A stretch of 20,942 nucleotides of DNA from an uncultured Veillonella sp. (GCA_937930265.1 CALGLI010000125.1:1-20942); one strand, 5' to 3'. Positions 1 through 6,270 are shown, counted from the stretch's first letter. Translations and numbers: made by a program. Notes: generated by a model not told the origin, from the letters alone.

Positions 1-39
1 CAGCGTTCGTCCTGAGCCAGGATCAAACTCTCCAAGATA
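1..39 (-). rRNA. 16S ribosomal RNA, 5' end only (partial)
   Basis: Read on the minus strand, the first bases of the window give the universal 16S 5' segment AGAGTTTGATCCTGGCTCAG followed by GACGAACGCTG. The gene runs leftwards out of the window. The mature 5' end is placed about 8 nt before AGAGTTTG by analogy with Bacillus 16S, so position 39 is approximate. Two promoters and a boxA-like leader lie behind it, which marks it as the start of an rrn operon. Confidence 0.97.
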
Positions 40-144
40 TCTTGAAGCTATTTGATAGCTCATTTTGTTTCGTTGTTGCCAATTGCTTGGCTAGAATTTA
101 TTTGGTTGGTTTCAACTATGTGAAACCCGCACTCTGGCTTATGT

Positions 145-193
145 TTACTTCTTTCGAAGTAATTACCTTACATTGTTCAGTTTTCAAAGATCA
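145..193 (-). promoter_or_regulatory. rRNA leader antitermination region (boxA-like, plus GNRA hairpin)
   Basis: On the minus strand 193-174 reads TGATCTTTGAAAACTGAACA, close to the boxA of Firmicute rRNA leaders (TGCTCTTTGAAAACT), the binding site for NusB/S10 antitermination factors. About 12 nt further on, 162-145 forms a perfect 7-bp hairpin, TTACTTC-GAAA-GAAGTAA, with a GNRA tetraloop. Its role is unknown: it resembles a boxB element, but boxB normally precedes boxA. Function is inferred from position between promoter P2 and 16S. Confidence 0.7.
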
Positions 194-232
194 ACTTTGT
201 CATTCACAATACTATGTTGTGGCGACTAGATT

Positions 233-261
233 ATAATAACAGATTCACAAGTTCGTGTCAA
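233..261 (-). promoter_or_regulatory. rrn promoter P2 (16S-proximal)
   Basis: Minus strand: perfect -35 TTGACA (261-256), 17-bp spacer, -10 TATTAT (238-233). Expected transcription start is near 226, about 190 nt before 16S. This is the stronger-looking of two tandem rrn promoters. Confidence 0.85.
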
Positions 262-317
262 CAGTTATTTCTAATCTTTTTTAACCTTCTTCGTCTATGA
301 CTTTTAAGAAAATTAAA

Positions 318-338
318 AGTGCTTGCGTCTCAAGCACT
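318..338 (-). other. Perfect hairpin at the start of the P1 rrn transcript
   Basis: AGTGCTTG (minus strand 338-331) pairs perfectly with CAAGCACT (325-318) around a 5-nt loop, followed on the minus strand by TTTTAATTTTC. It begins at the predicted P1 start (about 338). It could protect the 5' end or act as a weak attenuator; the interrupted T-run leaves termination uncertain. Confidence 0.6.
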
Positions 339-344
339 GAGAGT

Positions 345-373
345 ATTATATGATATTTCCAAACAATTTGCAA
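345..373 (-). promoter_or_regulatory. rrn promoter P1 (upstream)
   Basis: Minus strand: -35 TTGCAA (373-368, 4 of 6 consensus), 17-bp spacer, perfect -10 TATAAT (350-345). Tandem promoters about 110 bp apart are usual for bacterial rRNA operons. Expected start is near 338. Confidence 0.75.
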
Positions 374-679
374 CCCCTTTTACAGAAAATTTTCTATATA
401 TTCTCTATAGAATGTAATATAGATGTCTCTGCATTATTTAAGACCTCTATATAAATTATAGCTATAAGCAGAGTGCACTATTAATTTTTCTATTATAATC
501 GCATGTATAACATCATGTAACGATAGCGCTTGTTAACACAAGGAAGATTAAACTGATTAGGATATATTTAACAAGAATCACGGTCATCCTGTTACACTCA
601 CTTCTATTCTGATTGATATATATAAAGTAGAGTCATACGTATATTACCTATGCAATAGTTTAGGGCATAAGCGTTCCTC
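374..679. other. AT-rich spacer upstream of rrn, no recognisable gene
   Basis: About 306 bases of AT-rich sequence between the rrn promoters and the first palindromic element. I see no ribosome-site/ORF pair, tRNA or terminator. The upstream part could hold rrn UP-element or Fis-like sites, but nothing is distinctive. Confidence 0.5.
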
Positions 680-820
680 CCGAGGAATGTAGTTATGAGT
701 AGCATGCCTTGTGGCATTTCATTATTACCCGAATTACACAAGTACAATAAGAGCACGACATATTCCTGAGCATGCCTAACCACTGCATCAATTTAAGAAG
801 AAGTATATTGCAATCTTCCA
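680..820 (-). repeat. Palindromic intergenic element, degenerate copy
   Basis: The left arm (about 681-716: GAGGAATG, AGTTATGAGTAG, GCCTTGTGGC) matches the arms at the other loci. A stem-like AAGAGCACGACATATTCC (from 749) and loop remnant CTAACCACTGC (775-785) follow, the latter matching the loop of the 2427-2612 copy. The closing strand (about 799-818, ending GCAATCTTCC) does not pair with the opening one, so this copy looks chimeric or decayed. Confidence 0.65.
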
Positions 821-1147
821 ATCCCCTGAGGAATGCCATTACGAGTAGTAGCCTTGTGGCGTTCCTATTGACTACATCATGCAAACACGAGAAGAGCACG
901 GCGTGCTCCAAACATAATACGTCTAGGTCACGTTCATATATATCATAATCGCATATTCCCTTGAAGAGCAGGGCATGTTCCTGAAGAAACATTATGAAAT
1001 ACCGTTTCTGAAGGAATGTGCCCTGCTCTTCTTTTTACTTTATAGAATATTAACTGAACGTGACAAAGCCATATAGGAGTATGCCGTGCTCTTCCCTTTT
1101 CATCTATTCAATTAAAACCGTTACAGGCTGCATAGCATCACAAGTGA
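821..1147 (-). repeat. Palindromic intergenic element, full copy with a second one nested inside
   Basis: The left arm at 821-865 contains CCCTGAGGAATGCC and AGTAGCCTTGTGGCG. The outer stem is 891-909 (GAAGAGCACGGCGTGCTCC) pairing with 1076-1094. The right arm is 1117-1147, containing TTACAGGCTGCATAGC and CACAAGTGAACG. A further hairpin occupies the space where the other copies have a short loop. The right end overlaps the last codons and stop of the membrane-fusion gene. Strand is given in the direction of the adjoining gene. Confidence 0.8.
927..1064. repeat. Nested hairpin element with 10-bp terminal inverted repeats
   Basis: GTCACGTTCA at 927-936 is exactly complementary to TGAACGTGAC at 1055-1064. 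Between them, 963-990 pairs with 1004-1031 (28-nt arms, 24 Watson-Crick plus 2 G-U pairs) around the conserved 13-nt loop ATTATGAAATACC. The whole unit sits inside the outer stem 891-909/1076-1094, as if one copy had inserted into the loop of another. Confidence 0.7.
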
Positions 1148-2265
1148 ACGCTTTCGCCCAGTTCGTAGTTCCCCTTACTTGTCACCACTCGATCTGTCGG
1201 ATATAATCCATCCAAAATAGTCACCACACCATCTACTGTTAACCCCGTCTCAATTGTCCGTATATCAATCGTATTATCTTCCGTCACTACATACACAAAT
1301 TTGCCATTCTCCCCATCGCGAATGACTTCCATAGGCAAAGTAAGTGCCGGTGCTTCTGCTTTCGTTTCAATCACCAATGTGTAGAACTCGCCAATCGTCA
1401 CTTGCCCAGGTTGTACGTTGAAAGTAGCTTTCACAGTGATACTCGGTCCCGACTCTGTTCCCACAAATGTAATCTGTCCCGGTACCTGCTCTCCATTTAC
1501 ATCTAAATAGACCTGCACGCCACCTGTGGTAGTTGGTTGTTTCAAAATAGCCCCAAAACTTTGCGGTACACTTAACGTCGCTACCACAGGCGAATCCTGT
1601 TGCACTAAGATAAGCGGTTTTCCTTCGATAGCAATCTTTCTATCTTCATTATATATAGCTACTACTCTGCCTTCCATCGGTGAAAGTACTTGGGATGCTG
1701 CCATTTGCCCTTGTATTTTTGCGATGGCTGTCTCAATACCAGATGTATCCACACTACTGCCACCTGCATAAGATGAAACCGACACAACAGAAGCCTGTGC
1801 TCTAGCCGCAATAGACTCAAACTCTCGATTCGTAATAATACCCGCATCACGCATATGTCGTGCCCGCTCTACATCCGCTGACGATACAGTTCCACCTACC
1901 ACCGTTGTGGATGCACTTTGTTGCGGTACTCGACTTCTGGCCTCCTGCAACTGCCCTAGCAGCGATTGCAACTGTTGTTGCAACGATGTGGTATCGATCA
2001 TAGCGAGCACTTGACCTGCTTTCACCATGTCACCTACTTTCACCGTGAAAGTAGACACTGGTCCCGAAACCATGGATTCCACACTGGCCTTGTGCAACGC
2101 CGTAATATTCGCCTCATGACTAATGCGCACCGGCATTTGCCGTTCCACTGGGTTCACCACCTGTACCGTTTTGGGCTGCATCCATGCGAATACACCGCCA
2201 GCAATGAGCAGTACCGCCACCACTGTTATATATATCCAATATTTCCGTATCCAAGAATAGTTCAT
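1138..2265 (-). CDS. Periplasmic adaptor / membrane-fusion protein (HlyD/RND-MFP type)
   Basis: 375 aa, a usual length for periplasmic adaptors that link an inner-membrane pump (RND or MacB-type ABC) to an outer-membrane channel. One N-terminal membrane anchor lies at about residues 11-28. A lipoyl-like half-motif follows at about 63-90 (SGPVSTFTVKVGDMVKAGQVL), then a helical segment about 94-165 broken by a Ser/Thr/Gly-rich stretch, the second lipoyl half around 190-205 (LSPMEGRVVAIYNED), and beta-barrel and membrane-proximal domains to the C-terminus. The start is supported by GAGGGG 6 nt upstream. No pump or channel gene adjoins it, so its partner is unknown. The final residues VHL and the TGA stop lie in the right end of a palindromic element. 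Family assignment is strong; substrate is unknown. Confidence 0.88.
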   Translation of the reverse strand: MNYSWIRKYWIYITVVAVLLIAGGVFAWMQPKTVQVVNPVERQMPVRISHEANITALHKASVESMVSGPVSTFTVKVGDMVKAGQVLAMIDTTSLQQQLQSLLGQLQEARSRVPQQSASTTVVGGTVSSADVERARHMRDAGIITNREFESIAARAQASVVSVSSYAGGSSVDTSGIETAIAKIQGQMAASQVLSPMEGRVVAIYNEDRKIAIEGKPLILVQQDSPVVATLSVPQSFGAILKQPTTTGGVQVYLDVNGEQVPGQITFVGTESGPSITVKATFNVQPGQVTIGEFYTLVIETKAEAPALTLPMEVIRDGENGKFVYVVTEDNTIDIRTIETGLTVDGVVTILDGLYPTDRVVTSKGNYELGESVHL

Positions 2266-2290
2266 ACAACACCCCTCTCATATAGATTGT

Positions 2291-2296
2291 ATTATA
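2291..2296 (-). promoter_or_regulatory. Possible -10 box for the membrane-fusion gene
   Basis: Minus-strand TATAAT about 25 bp before the start codon and close upstream of the GAGGGG ribosome site. No convincing -35 is found at 16-18 bp, so this is tentative. Confidence 0.35.
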
Positions 2297-2426
2297 CTAC
2301 TAACTTCCATGAATATCTAGAAACACGCAACATACATCTGAATAGATTACATAGTAATAACCACAAAAACATCAATTAGACGTAGTAGAACAAATAACGA
2401 TTGTAATACACAACCTCTCCACCAAA

Positions 2427-2612
2427 GGAACGCAGTTATACGTAGCAGCCTGTGGCGGCCCCTTACTATCTAAATCACCCAAACACAAGAAGACCGTAAC
2501 ATACCCCTGAACAAACATAACCACTGTATAGTTTGAGAAGGGGTGTGTTACGGTCTTCTCTTTATCTTATTTAGTTACGAGCGCCATAGGCTTCATAGCA
2601 TTACAAGTGACG
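2427..2612 (-). repeat. Palindromic intergenic element, single full copy
   Basis: Left arm 2427-2460 (GGAACGCAGTTATACGTAGC, then CTGTGGCGG). Stem 2489-2508 (GAAGACCGTAACATACCCCT) pairs with 2539-2558, 19 of 20 Watson-Crick plus one G-U. The loop is the second class (AAACATAACCACTGTATA). Right arm 2581-2612 (GCGCCATAGGCTTCATAGC, then ATTACAAGTGACG). The stem differs from the GAAGAGCACGG class but pairs equally well, so both arms have changed together. The right end supplies the stop codon of the next gene. Confidence 0.85.
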
Positions 2613-3551
2613 TTCTACGAGTGCTAATCGTTTTTCCAGCTCTTCTAGCCGAGCCTCAAGTTGTTGATTTTTAGCTTCCTTCTCTTGGTTCTTTGTTAGT
2701 AATTGTTCAATCATAAGGCTATCTTGTGTACCTGGTACCTCTTGGGATGCTCCAAACTTCCAGCTCAAGCCAGCATTCGCTTGTATTTCATCATGATGAC
2801 TGCCCATAGAAACCCCACCATGAAATAATAAGGATTTATTTTTATAATGTGCAATCCCTAATGCAAAAGCTTTTTCACCTTGATATGTACCTACACCAGC
2901 CATCAATGTCGTTGGTTCCTTCGGATCATATTGCAAGGTATGTAACGCTGCCATGGCTGCAGACTGCGCACCCAAACGATTGAGGCGACTATCTACTGCC
3001 CCAATATACGCATTAGCACTAGAGGCTTGGTTAATCTTATCCTTTAAAGCTTGACTTAATGCTAAACTGTACTTACGTTCCTTATGTCCAGGTGAGTAAT
3101 TTGTATCTTTCTCAAATTTCTTCTTAGGATTTTCACTCTTATCTTCATCAATAACAATGTCATCACTGTTTGTTACAATCGTATCACTACCATGAACAAT
3201 AAATCTATTATATGTGATTGTATCACCATTCTCAGTTTTTTTCTCATATTTATTTCCTATCTCTACATCAACATTTTCTCCACCTTGTACAAAATAATAC
3301 GGTACATCTACATTACCTATTAGGTCTCCATCCGCATTGCTCACACCTACATTCGTTTTCTCATCCGCGCCTCCCTCAAACGGCTCCCTAGTCCATTTGT
3401 TACCAGGATTAGAAACAGAAACATATGGATCCCCATTGTAATTAAAGGGTTTTACATCACTTGCCATGACATCAGCCCCATTAATAAGTAACAGCATTCC
3501 TGTTAACAACATCACAACACTTTGCCTACGTCCACGTACTACATGTAACAT
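2601..3551 (-). CDS. Short YadA-anchor outer-membrane protein (trimeric autotransporter family), headless
   Basis: An upstream in-frame ATG exists at 3614, but I chose 3551: it has AAGGA 11 nt before it and starts a clear signal peptide (RGRR, hydrophobic VVMLLTGMLLLI, cleavage after VMA), whereas earlier ATGs have no ribosome site. This gives 316 aa. The mature N-terminal part (about 160 residues, rich in Asn, Asp, Gly and Lys) has no YadA head repeats and no fold I recognise. A short helical stalk (LSQALKDKINQ) leads into the C-terminal YadA anchor (about 195-267, AQSAAMAALHTL to GLSWKFG), which forms a 12-strand barrel from three chains. After the barrel there is a 49-residue coiled-coil tail rich in Gln, Glu, Leu and Lys. 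The RHL-stop end comes from the palindromic element. The passenger role is unknown. Confidence 0.82.
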   Translation of the reverse strand: MLHVVRGRRQSVVMLLTGMLLLINGADVMASDVKPFNYNGDPYVSVSNPGNKWTREPFEGGADEKTNVGVSNADGDLIGNVDVPYYFVQGGENVDVEIGNKYEKKTENGDTITYNRFIVHGSDTIVTNSDDIVIDEDKSENPKKKFEKDTNYSPGHKERKYSLALSQALKDKINQASSANAYIGAVDSRLNRLGAQSAAMAALHTLQYDPKEPTTLMAGVGTYQGEKAFALGIAHYKNKSLLFHGGVSMGSHHDEIQANAGLSWKFGASQEVPGTQDSLMIEQLLTKNQEKEAKNQQLEARLEELEKRLALVERHL

Positions 3552-3678
3552 CTTATTTTCATTCCTTTCATACAATTTCATCGTAAAATGCACACATTCT
3601 ATCATTGACAACACAATGACTTGCTAGTAATTTTATAATTCCATTCTAGCCTATCCTTACCCCACAATACAATAGACA

Positions 3679-3711
3679 ATTATATTTTTCATCGTACCCC
3701 CCCCATTTCCA
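3679..3711 (-). promoter_or_regulatory. Putative promoter with a G8 tract, upstream of the headless YadA protein
   Basis: Minus strand: perfect -10 TATAAT (3684-3679), preceded after 12 bp by eight G (C8 on the plus strand, 3697-3704). The best -35-like hexamer, TGGAAA (3711-3706), lies 21 bp from the -10, too far at the present tract length; four G would give 17 bp. A homopolymer here could tune or switch transcription. The promoter call is tentative; the tract itself is certain. Confidence 0.45.
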
Positions 3712-3741
3712 CGAATTGTATATTATTAAATCCATATCCAC

Positions 3742-3850
3742 GTGGAATGCAATAGGCATAGCAGCCTTGTGGCGGTCCCTGACTATCTAAATCACTCAAA
3801 CACAAGAAGAGCACGGTGTGTCCCAAACAAACACTCACCCCTCCACCAAA
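3742..3850 (-). repeat. Palindromic intergenic element, left half only
   Basis: Left arm (GGAATGCAATAGGCATAGC, CCTTGTGGCGG) and first stem strand 3806-3824 (GAAGAGCACGGTGTGTCCC) are present. The sequence then passes directly into another left arm, without the complementary stem strand or right arm. It forms a truncated tandem unit before the complete copy. Confidence 0.75.
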
Positions 3851-4035
3851 GGAACGCAGTTATGCGTAGCAGCCTGTGGCAGCCCCTGACTACCTAAATC
3901 ACCAAAACACAAGAAGAGCACGGTGTGTCCCCGAAGAAACATTATGAAATACCGTTTCTGAGGGGATATACCGTGCTCTTCCCTTTATCATATTTAGTTG
4001 AACGCCATAAGGCTGAATAGCGTTACAAGAGACGT
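3851..4035 (-). repeat. Palindromic intergenic element, full copy
   Basis: Left arm 3851-3884 (GGAACGCAGTTATGCGTAGC, CCTGTGGC). Stem 3913-3932 (GAAGAGCACGGTGTGTCCCC) pairs with 3962-3981. The conserved loop ATTATGAAATACC is flanked by GAAAC and GTTTC. Right arm 4001-4035 (GAACGCCATAAGGCTGAATAG, CGTTACAAGAGACG). The right end contains the TAA stop of the adhesin gene. Confidence 0.85.
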
Positions 4036-5582
4036 GCTTCTACTGCCTCCAATCGTGCTTTCAATTGACGGTTATCTTCTAGTAACTGTTCTATCAGTGC
4101 TCTGTCGCTTATAGCTGGTGCACCTTGGCTAGTTCCAAATTTCCAAGTCAACCCTACATTCATCATGCGTCCTGTCTCATTACCACTACCTAAGGTACCA
4201 CCCACTTTCACCATGAACCGATCATTGACGAAATGGGACAGCCCTACCGCCATGGCTTGACGCCCTTTGTATGTGCCGAAACCGACCATGAACTGCGTAG
4301 GATTGTTCGCATCGTAGGCCAATGGGCTTAGTGCCGCGAGGGCTGCACTACTAGCAGCTACACCGCGCACTTCGCTACGCGCTCCTGCTACCTCTGAAAG
4401 TAGAGTTGTCGCACTTTGCCCTTGCAACGCTTTCAACTGACGTACATTGACCGCATCGAAATCATTCACACCATCATCAACCCCTACGATTCTTCTATGA
4501 GATAATTCCGTAGCAGTATTCGTTTCTTTGTAGGCAACAGATACTACATTATTCTCTTCAGCCACTGAGCCATAGCCTAGTGCCACAGAATTGGTTGCTC
4601 CATCTTTTACTTCACTATTTCGCCCCAGCCCCACAGAATTGATTCCGTGTACTCTCGCATATCGTCCAATAGCAAGAGCATTTTCCTGAGTCGCTTCAGC
4701 TTTATTTCCTATAGCCACGGCGAAATCTGCCTCCGCCTTAGACTGGTTGCCTAGACCTACACTACCTTGACCAGTCGCCTTACTTACATTCCCTATTGCC
4801 GTGCTGAAATCACCAGTTGCTTCTGATTCGGCACCCAGTGCCATTCCATATTGCTTCGTGGCTTTTGCTTGTTTCCCTAAAGATATCGCTCCAGCATGGT
4901 TAGCCTCTGTTTTATATCCAATGGCAATGGCATCTGCATAATATGCTGGACCATCTCGATTTGGATCCGTTGTCACTCCCCCTGCTTTAGCTTCTTTACC
5001 AATAGCAATACCATGATCCGCATTTACCTTCGCCTCAGAGCCTACTGCGACCCCTTGTTTAGTTCTTACCTCTACCACCGCTTTAGAACCTAATGCAATC
5101 CCTTGATTAGCATCTTTCTTTACATTACCCAAATTGCCAATCACCACACTATCCTCAGCACTGGCGGTACTACTTGTCCCTATGGCTGTAGAATTTGTCG
5201 CAGAAGCAACCGCACCATAACCAGCTGCATAGGATTTCTCCCCACTAGCAGCTGAACTATAGCCCAATGCTACTGCATACTTATTCTCAGCCTTACTTTC
5301 AGTACCAATTGCCACCGCACTTGGTCCCGTCGCTTTCGAAGAAGTCCCCTGTGCAATCCCTTTCATACCGCTAGCAGTACTCCCTTTTCCTAAGGCAATA
5401 CCAAACTTACCAGATGCATTAGCAGAAGTTCCCACTGCCAACGCATTCGTCGTTGCTGACGCACCAGTCCCCCATGATAGCTCACCACTAGTTCCCTCAT
5501 TCAAAGACGTAGCCGCCCCATAGGAAGAGAACATACTTCCTACCAAAATACTAGCCACCATCGCAGCTCGTCCTATATACAT
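4023..5582 (-). CDS. Trimeric autotransporter adhesin with YadA-type head repeats
   Basis: 519 aa. A signal peptide at 1-24 ends YGAA|TS. From about 30 to 355 there is an array of 14-16-residue YadA head repeats, seen as recurrent AVAIG, GIALG and SVGLG motifs spaced by xAxAxG turns; in this family they wind into a left-handed beta-roll trimer. The neck follows (GVNDFDAVNVRQLKALQ, about 375-390), then a very short stalk and the YadA anchor (about 410-483, ending GLTWKFG). A 36-residue coiled-coil tail extends beyond the barrel. The start is fixed by GAGGTAAGG just upstream. Family members are homotrimeric outer-membrane adhesins for host, matrix or other bacteria; the ligand here is unknown. 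The gene follows a promoter with a G7 spacer tract and ends in a palindromic element. Confidence 0.93.
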   Translation of the reverse strand: MYIGRAAMVASILVGSMFSSYGAATSLNEGTSGELSWGTGASATTNALAVGTSANASGKFGIALGKGSTASGMKGIAQGTSSKATGPSAVAIGTESKAENKYAVALGYSSAASGEKSYAAGYGAVASATNSTAIGTSSTASAEDSVVIGNLGNVKKDANQGIALGSKAVVEVRTKQGVAVGSEAKVNADHGIAIGKEAKAGGVTTDPNRDGPAYYADAIAIGYKTEANHAGAISLGKQAKATKQYGMALGAESEATGDFSTAIGNVSKATGQGSVGLGNQSKAEADFAVAIGNKAEATQENALAIGRYARVHGINSVGLGRNSEVKDGATNSVALGYGSVAEENNVVSVAYKETNTATELSHRRIVGVDDGVNDFDAVNVRQLKALQGQSATTLLSEVAGARSEVRGVAASSAALAALSPLAYDANNPTQFMVGFGTYKGRQAMAVGLSHFVNDRFMVKVGGTLGSGNETGRMMNVGLTWKFGTSQGAPAISDRALIEQLLEDNRQLKARLEAVEARLL

Positions 5583-5678
5583 AGCCTTACCTCATTTATA
5601 TTCATTCACTAGCCCATAGAGTACACCACCCTACAGCATACTTATAATTCATCCTGCTTATAATTCAGCATACTGCTA

Positions 5679-5707
5679 ACTATAGCACTCAATACCCCCC
5701 CTGTCAA
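5679..5707 (-). promoter_or_regulatory. Adhesin promoter with G7 tract in the -35/-10 spacer
   Basis: Minus strand: perfect -35 TTGACA (5707-5702), a 17-bp spacer that begins with seven G (5701-5695) followed by TATTGAGTGC, then -10 TATAGT (5684-5679). Expected start is near 5672, giving a leader of about 90 nt before the adhesin ATG. Slippage of one base in the tract would change the spacer to 16 or 18 bp, the known mechanism of phase-variable promoters such as Neisseria porA/opc and Bordetella fim. As read, the promoter is in the favourable state. Confidence 0.78.
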
Positions 5708-5817
5708 CATTTGTACACTAGAAAAGGATATACGTAATGTTAAGCAATTATCATCTCCACATACATACAACAAAACAAAACCTTAGCCCCCTAAGATAAA
5801 CCCTTATCCACGTAGCC

Positions 5818-5847
5818 TTGTAATCCATCTATGAACTGTGCTATAAT
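5818..5847 (+). promoter_or_regulatory. Putative promoter of the antitoxin RNA
   Basis: TTGTAA (5818-5823), 18-bp spacer, perfect TATAAT (5842-5847). Expected start is near 5854, so the RNA would run towards the 3' end of the small toxin gene on the other strand. Confidence 0.65.
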
Positions 5848-5853
5848 TAAAGC

Positions 5854-5968
5854 AACAAAAAAAGAAGAGCCACCAACGTGTGAAGGCGTTAGGCTCATCT
5901 CAAAGTAACAAATTTGATAAAGCCTAACGTGTGAGGTCGGCAATACCTCTTTTACGTTAGGCCTTTTC
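5854..5968 (+). ncRNA. Putative antisense antitoxin RNA of a type I toxin-antitoxin system
   Basis: A short transcript is predicted between the promoter at 5818-5847 and the terminator hairpin at 5922-5962. No ribosome site or ORF of note is seen. It converges on the toxin gene and overlaps the expected 3' end of the toxin mRNA through the shared terminator, the geometry of txpA/RatA and fst RNA I/RNA II. It contains CGTTAGGC (5887-5894), GCCTAACG (5922-5929) and CGTTAGGC (5955-5962), so two mutually exclusive hairpins can form. Its first 48 nt repeat the toxin leader motifs CACCAACGTG and GGCTCATCTC in the same sense. Expression is not shown by sequence alone. Confidence 0.6.
5919..5967. terminator. 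Bidirectional terminator shared by toxin mRNA and antitoxin RNA
   Basis: GCCTAACGT (5922-5930) pairs perfectly with ACGTTAGGC (5954-5962), with an inner GAGGT/ACCTC stem (5933-5937, 5945-5949) and a 7-nt loop. The plus strand continues CTTTTC, the minus strand TTTATC. The T-runs are short, so efficiency is uncertain and read-through is possible, particularly of the toxin mRNA. Confidence 0.65.
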
Positions 5969-5973
5969 ATTGA

Positions 5974-6051
5974 CTATTTTAAAAGATCAATGATTTGAAT
6001 TGCTAAACTAGCAATAGAAATAATCAAAGAGATTTTTTCGTACTTAGTCAT
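5974..6051 (-). CDS. Small hydrophobic type I toxin, holin-like (Hol-Tox) peptide
   Basis: 25 aa, too short for routine ORF calling. The peptide starts MTKYEKISLIISIAS and ends IQIIDLLK: a short charged N-terminus, one predicted membrane helix of about 17 residues, and a Lys end. This layout and the YE-xI/LSLxI start resemble the putative holin-like toxins (Hol-Tox) and TxpA/BsrG-type peptides of Firmicutes, which damage the membrane when not silenced by antisense RNA. Translation support is exceptional: perfect AGGAGG (6065-6060) 8 nt before ATG. It has an extended -10 promoter at 6120-6128, a leader of about 62 nt, a shared terminator and an opposing RNA promoter. Stop is TAG. Family assignment is by appearance; toxicity is inferred. 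Confidence 0.72.
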   Translation of the reverse strand: MTKYEKISLIISIASLAIQIIDLLK

Positions 6052-6119
6052 AGCAACCACCTCCTCCCATAACAGGAAGAGATGAGCCCAACTCACGTTG
6101 GTGACACTTCTGTATTTTT

Positions 6120-6128
6120 ATTATATCA
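6120..6128 (-). promoter_or_regulatory. Toxin mRNA promoter (extended -10)
   Basis: Minus strand TGA-TATAAT (6128-6120), an extended -10 element that can work without a good -35; none is obvious at 17 bp. Expected start is near 6113, giving a leader of about 62 nt to the toxin ATG. Confidence 0.65.
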
Positions 6129-6171
6129 CAGTTCGTGTATATCAATAAACCATTTTTGAAAGTAATTCACA

Positions 6172-6270
6172 ATCCCCTGAGGAACGCAGTTAGGCGTAGT
6201 AGCCTTTGTGGAGGGTCTTTACTACCTAAATACACAAACATAAGAAGAGCACGGTGTGCCGCACTCTTCC
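6172..6270 (-). repeat. Palindromic intergenic element, left half with clipped stem
   Basis: Left arm CCCCTGAGGAACGCAGTTAG, then GTAGTAGCCTTTGTGG; stem strand 6244-6260 (GAAGAGCACGGTGTGCC) followed by only CACTCTTCC. The inner stem and loop appear deleted, leaving a collapsed remnant. A full copy starts directly after it. Confidence 0.75.

Larger units (their letters stand above)
5871..6103. repeat. Inverted repeat flanking the small toxin gene
   Basis: Plus-strand 5871-5901 carries CACCAACGTG and GGCTCATCTC separated by 11 nt. The minus strand at 6103-6079 carries the same two 10-mers separated by 5 nt. An mRNA reading from 6113 past 5871 would therefore fold its 3' end back on its 5' leader with two perfect 10-bp blocks. 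The two convergent promoters also sit at similar distances outside the arms, which suggests an inverted duplication of promoter plus leader. Confidence 0.75.

Noticed and set aside
42..236. 64-codon plus-strand ORF
   Set aside because: It is antisense to the rRNA leader, boxA and part of promoter P2, which explain the sequence better.
693..992. 99-codon minus-strand ORF
   Set aside because: It lies wholly within palindromic repeat sequence, has no ribosome site, and its frame follows the arms and stems of the element.
2489..2558. Palindromic hairpins as ordinary rho-independent terminators of the minus-strand genes
   Set aside because: On the minus strand the stems are followed by TTGTGTTTG-type sequence, not a T-run. 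The T-rich side is on the plus strand, so they do not fit simple terminators for the genes they follow, although they could block plus-strand transcription.
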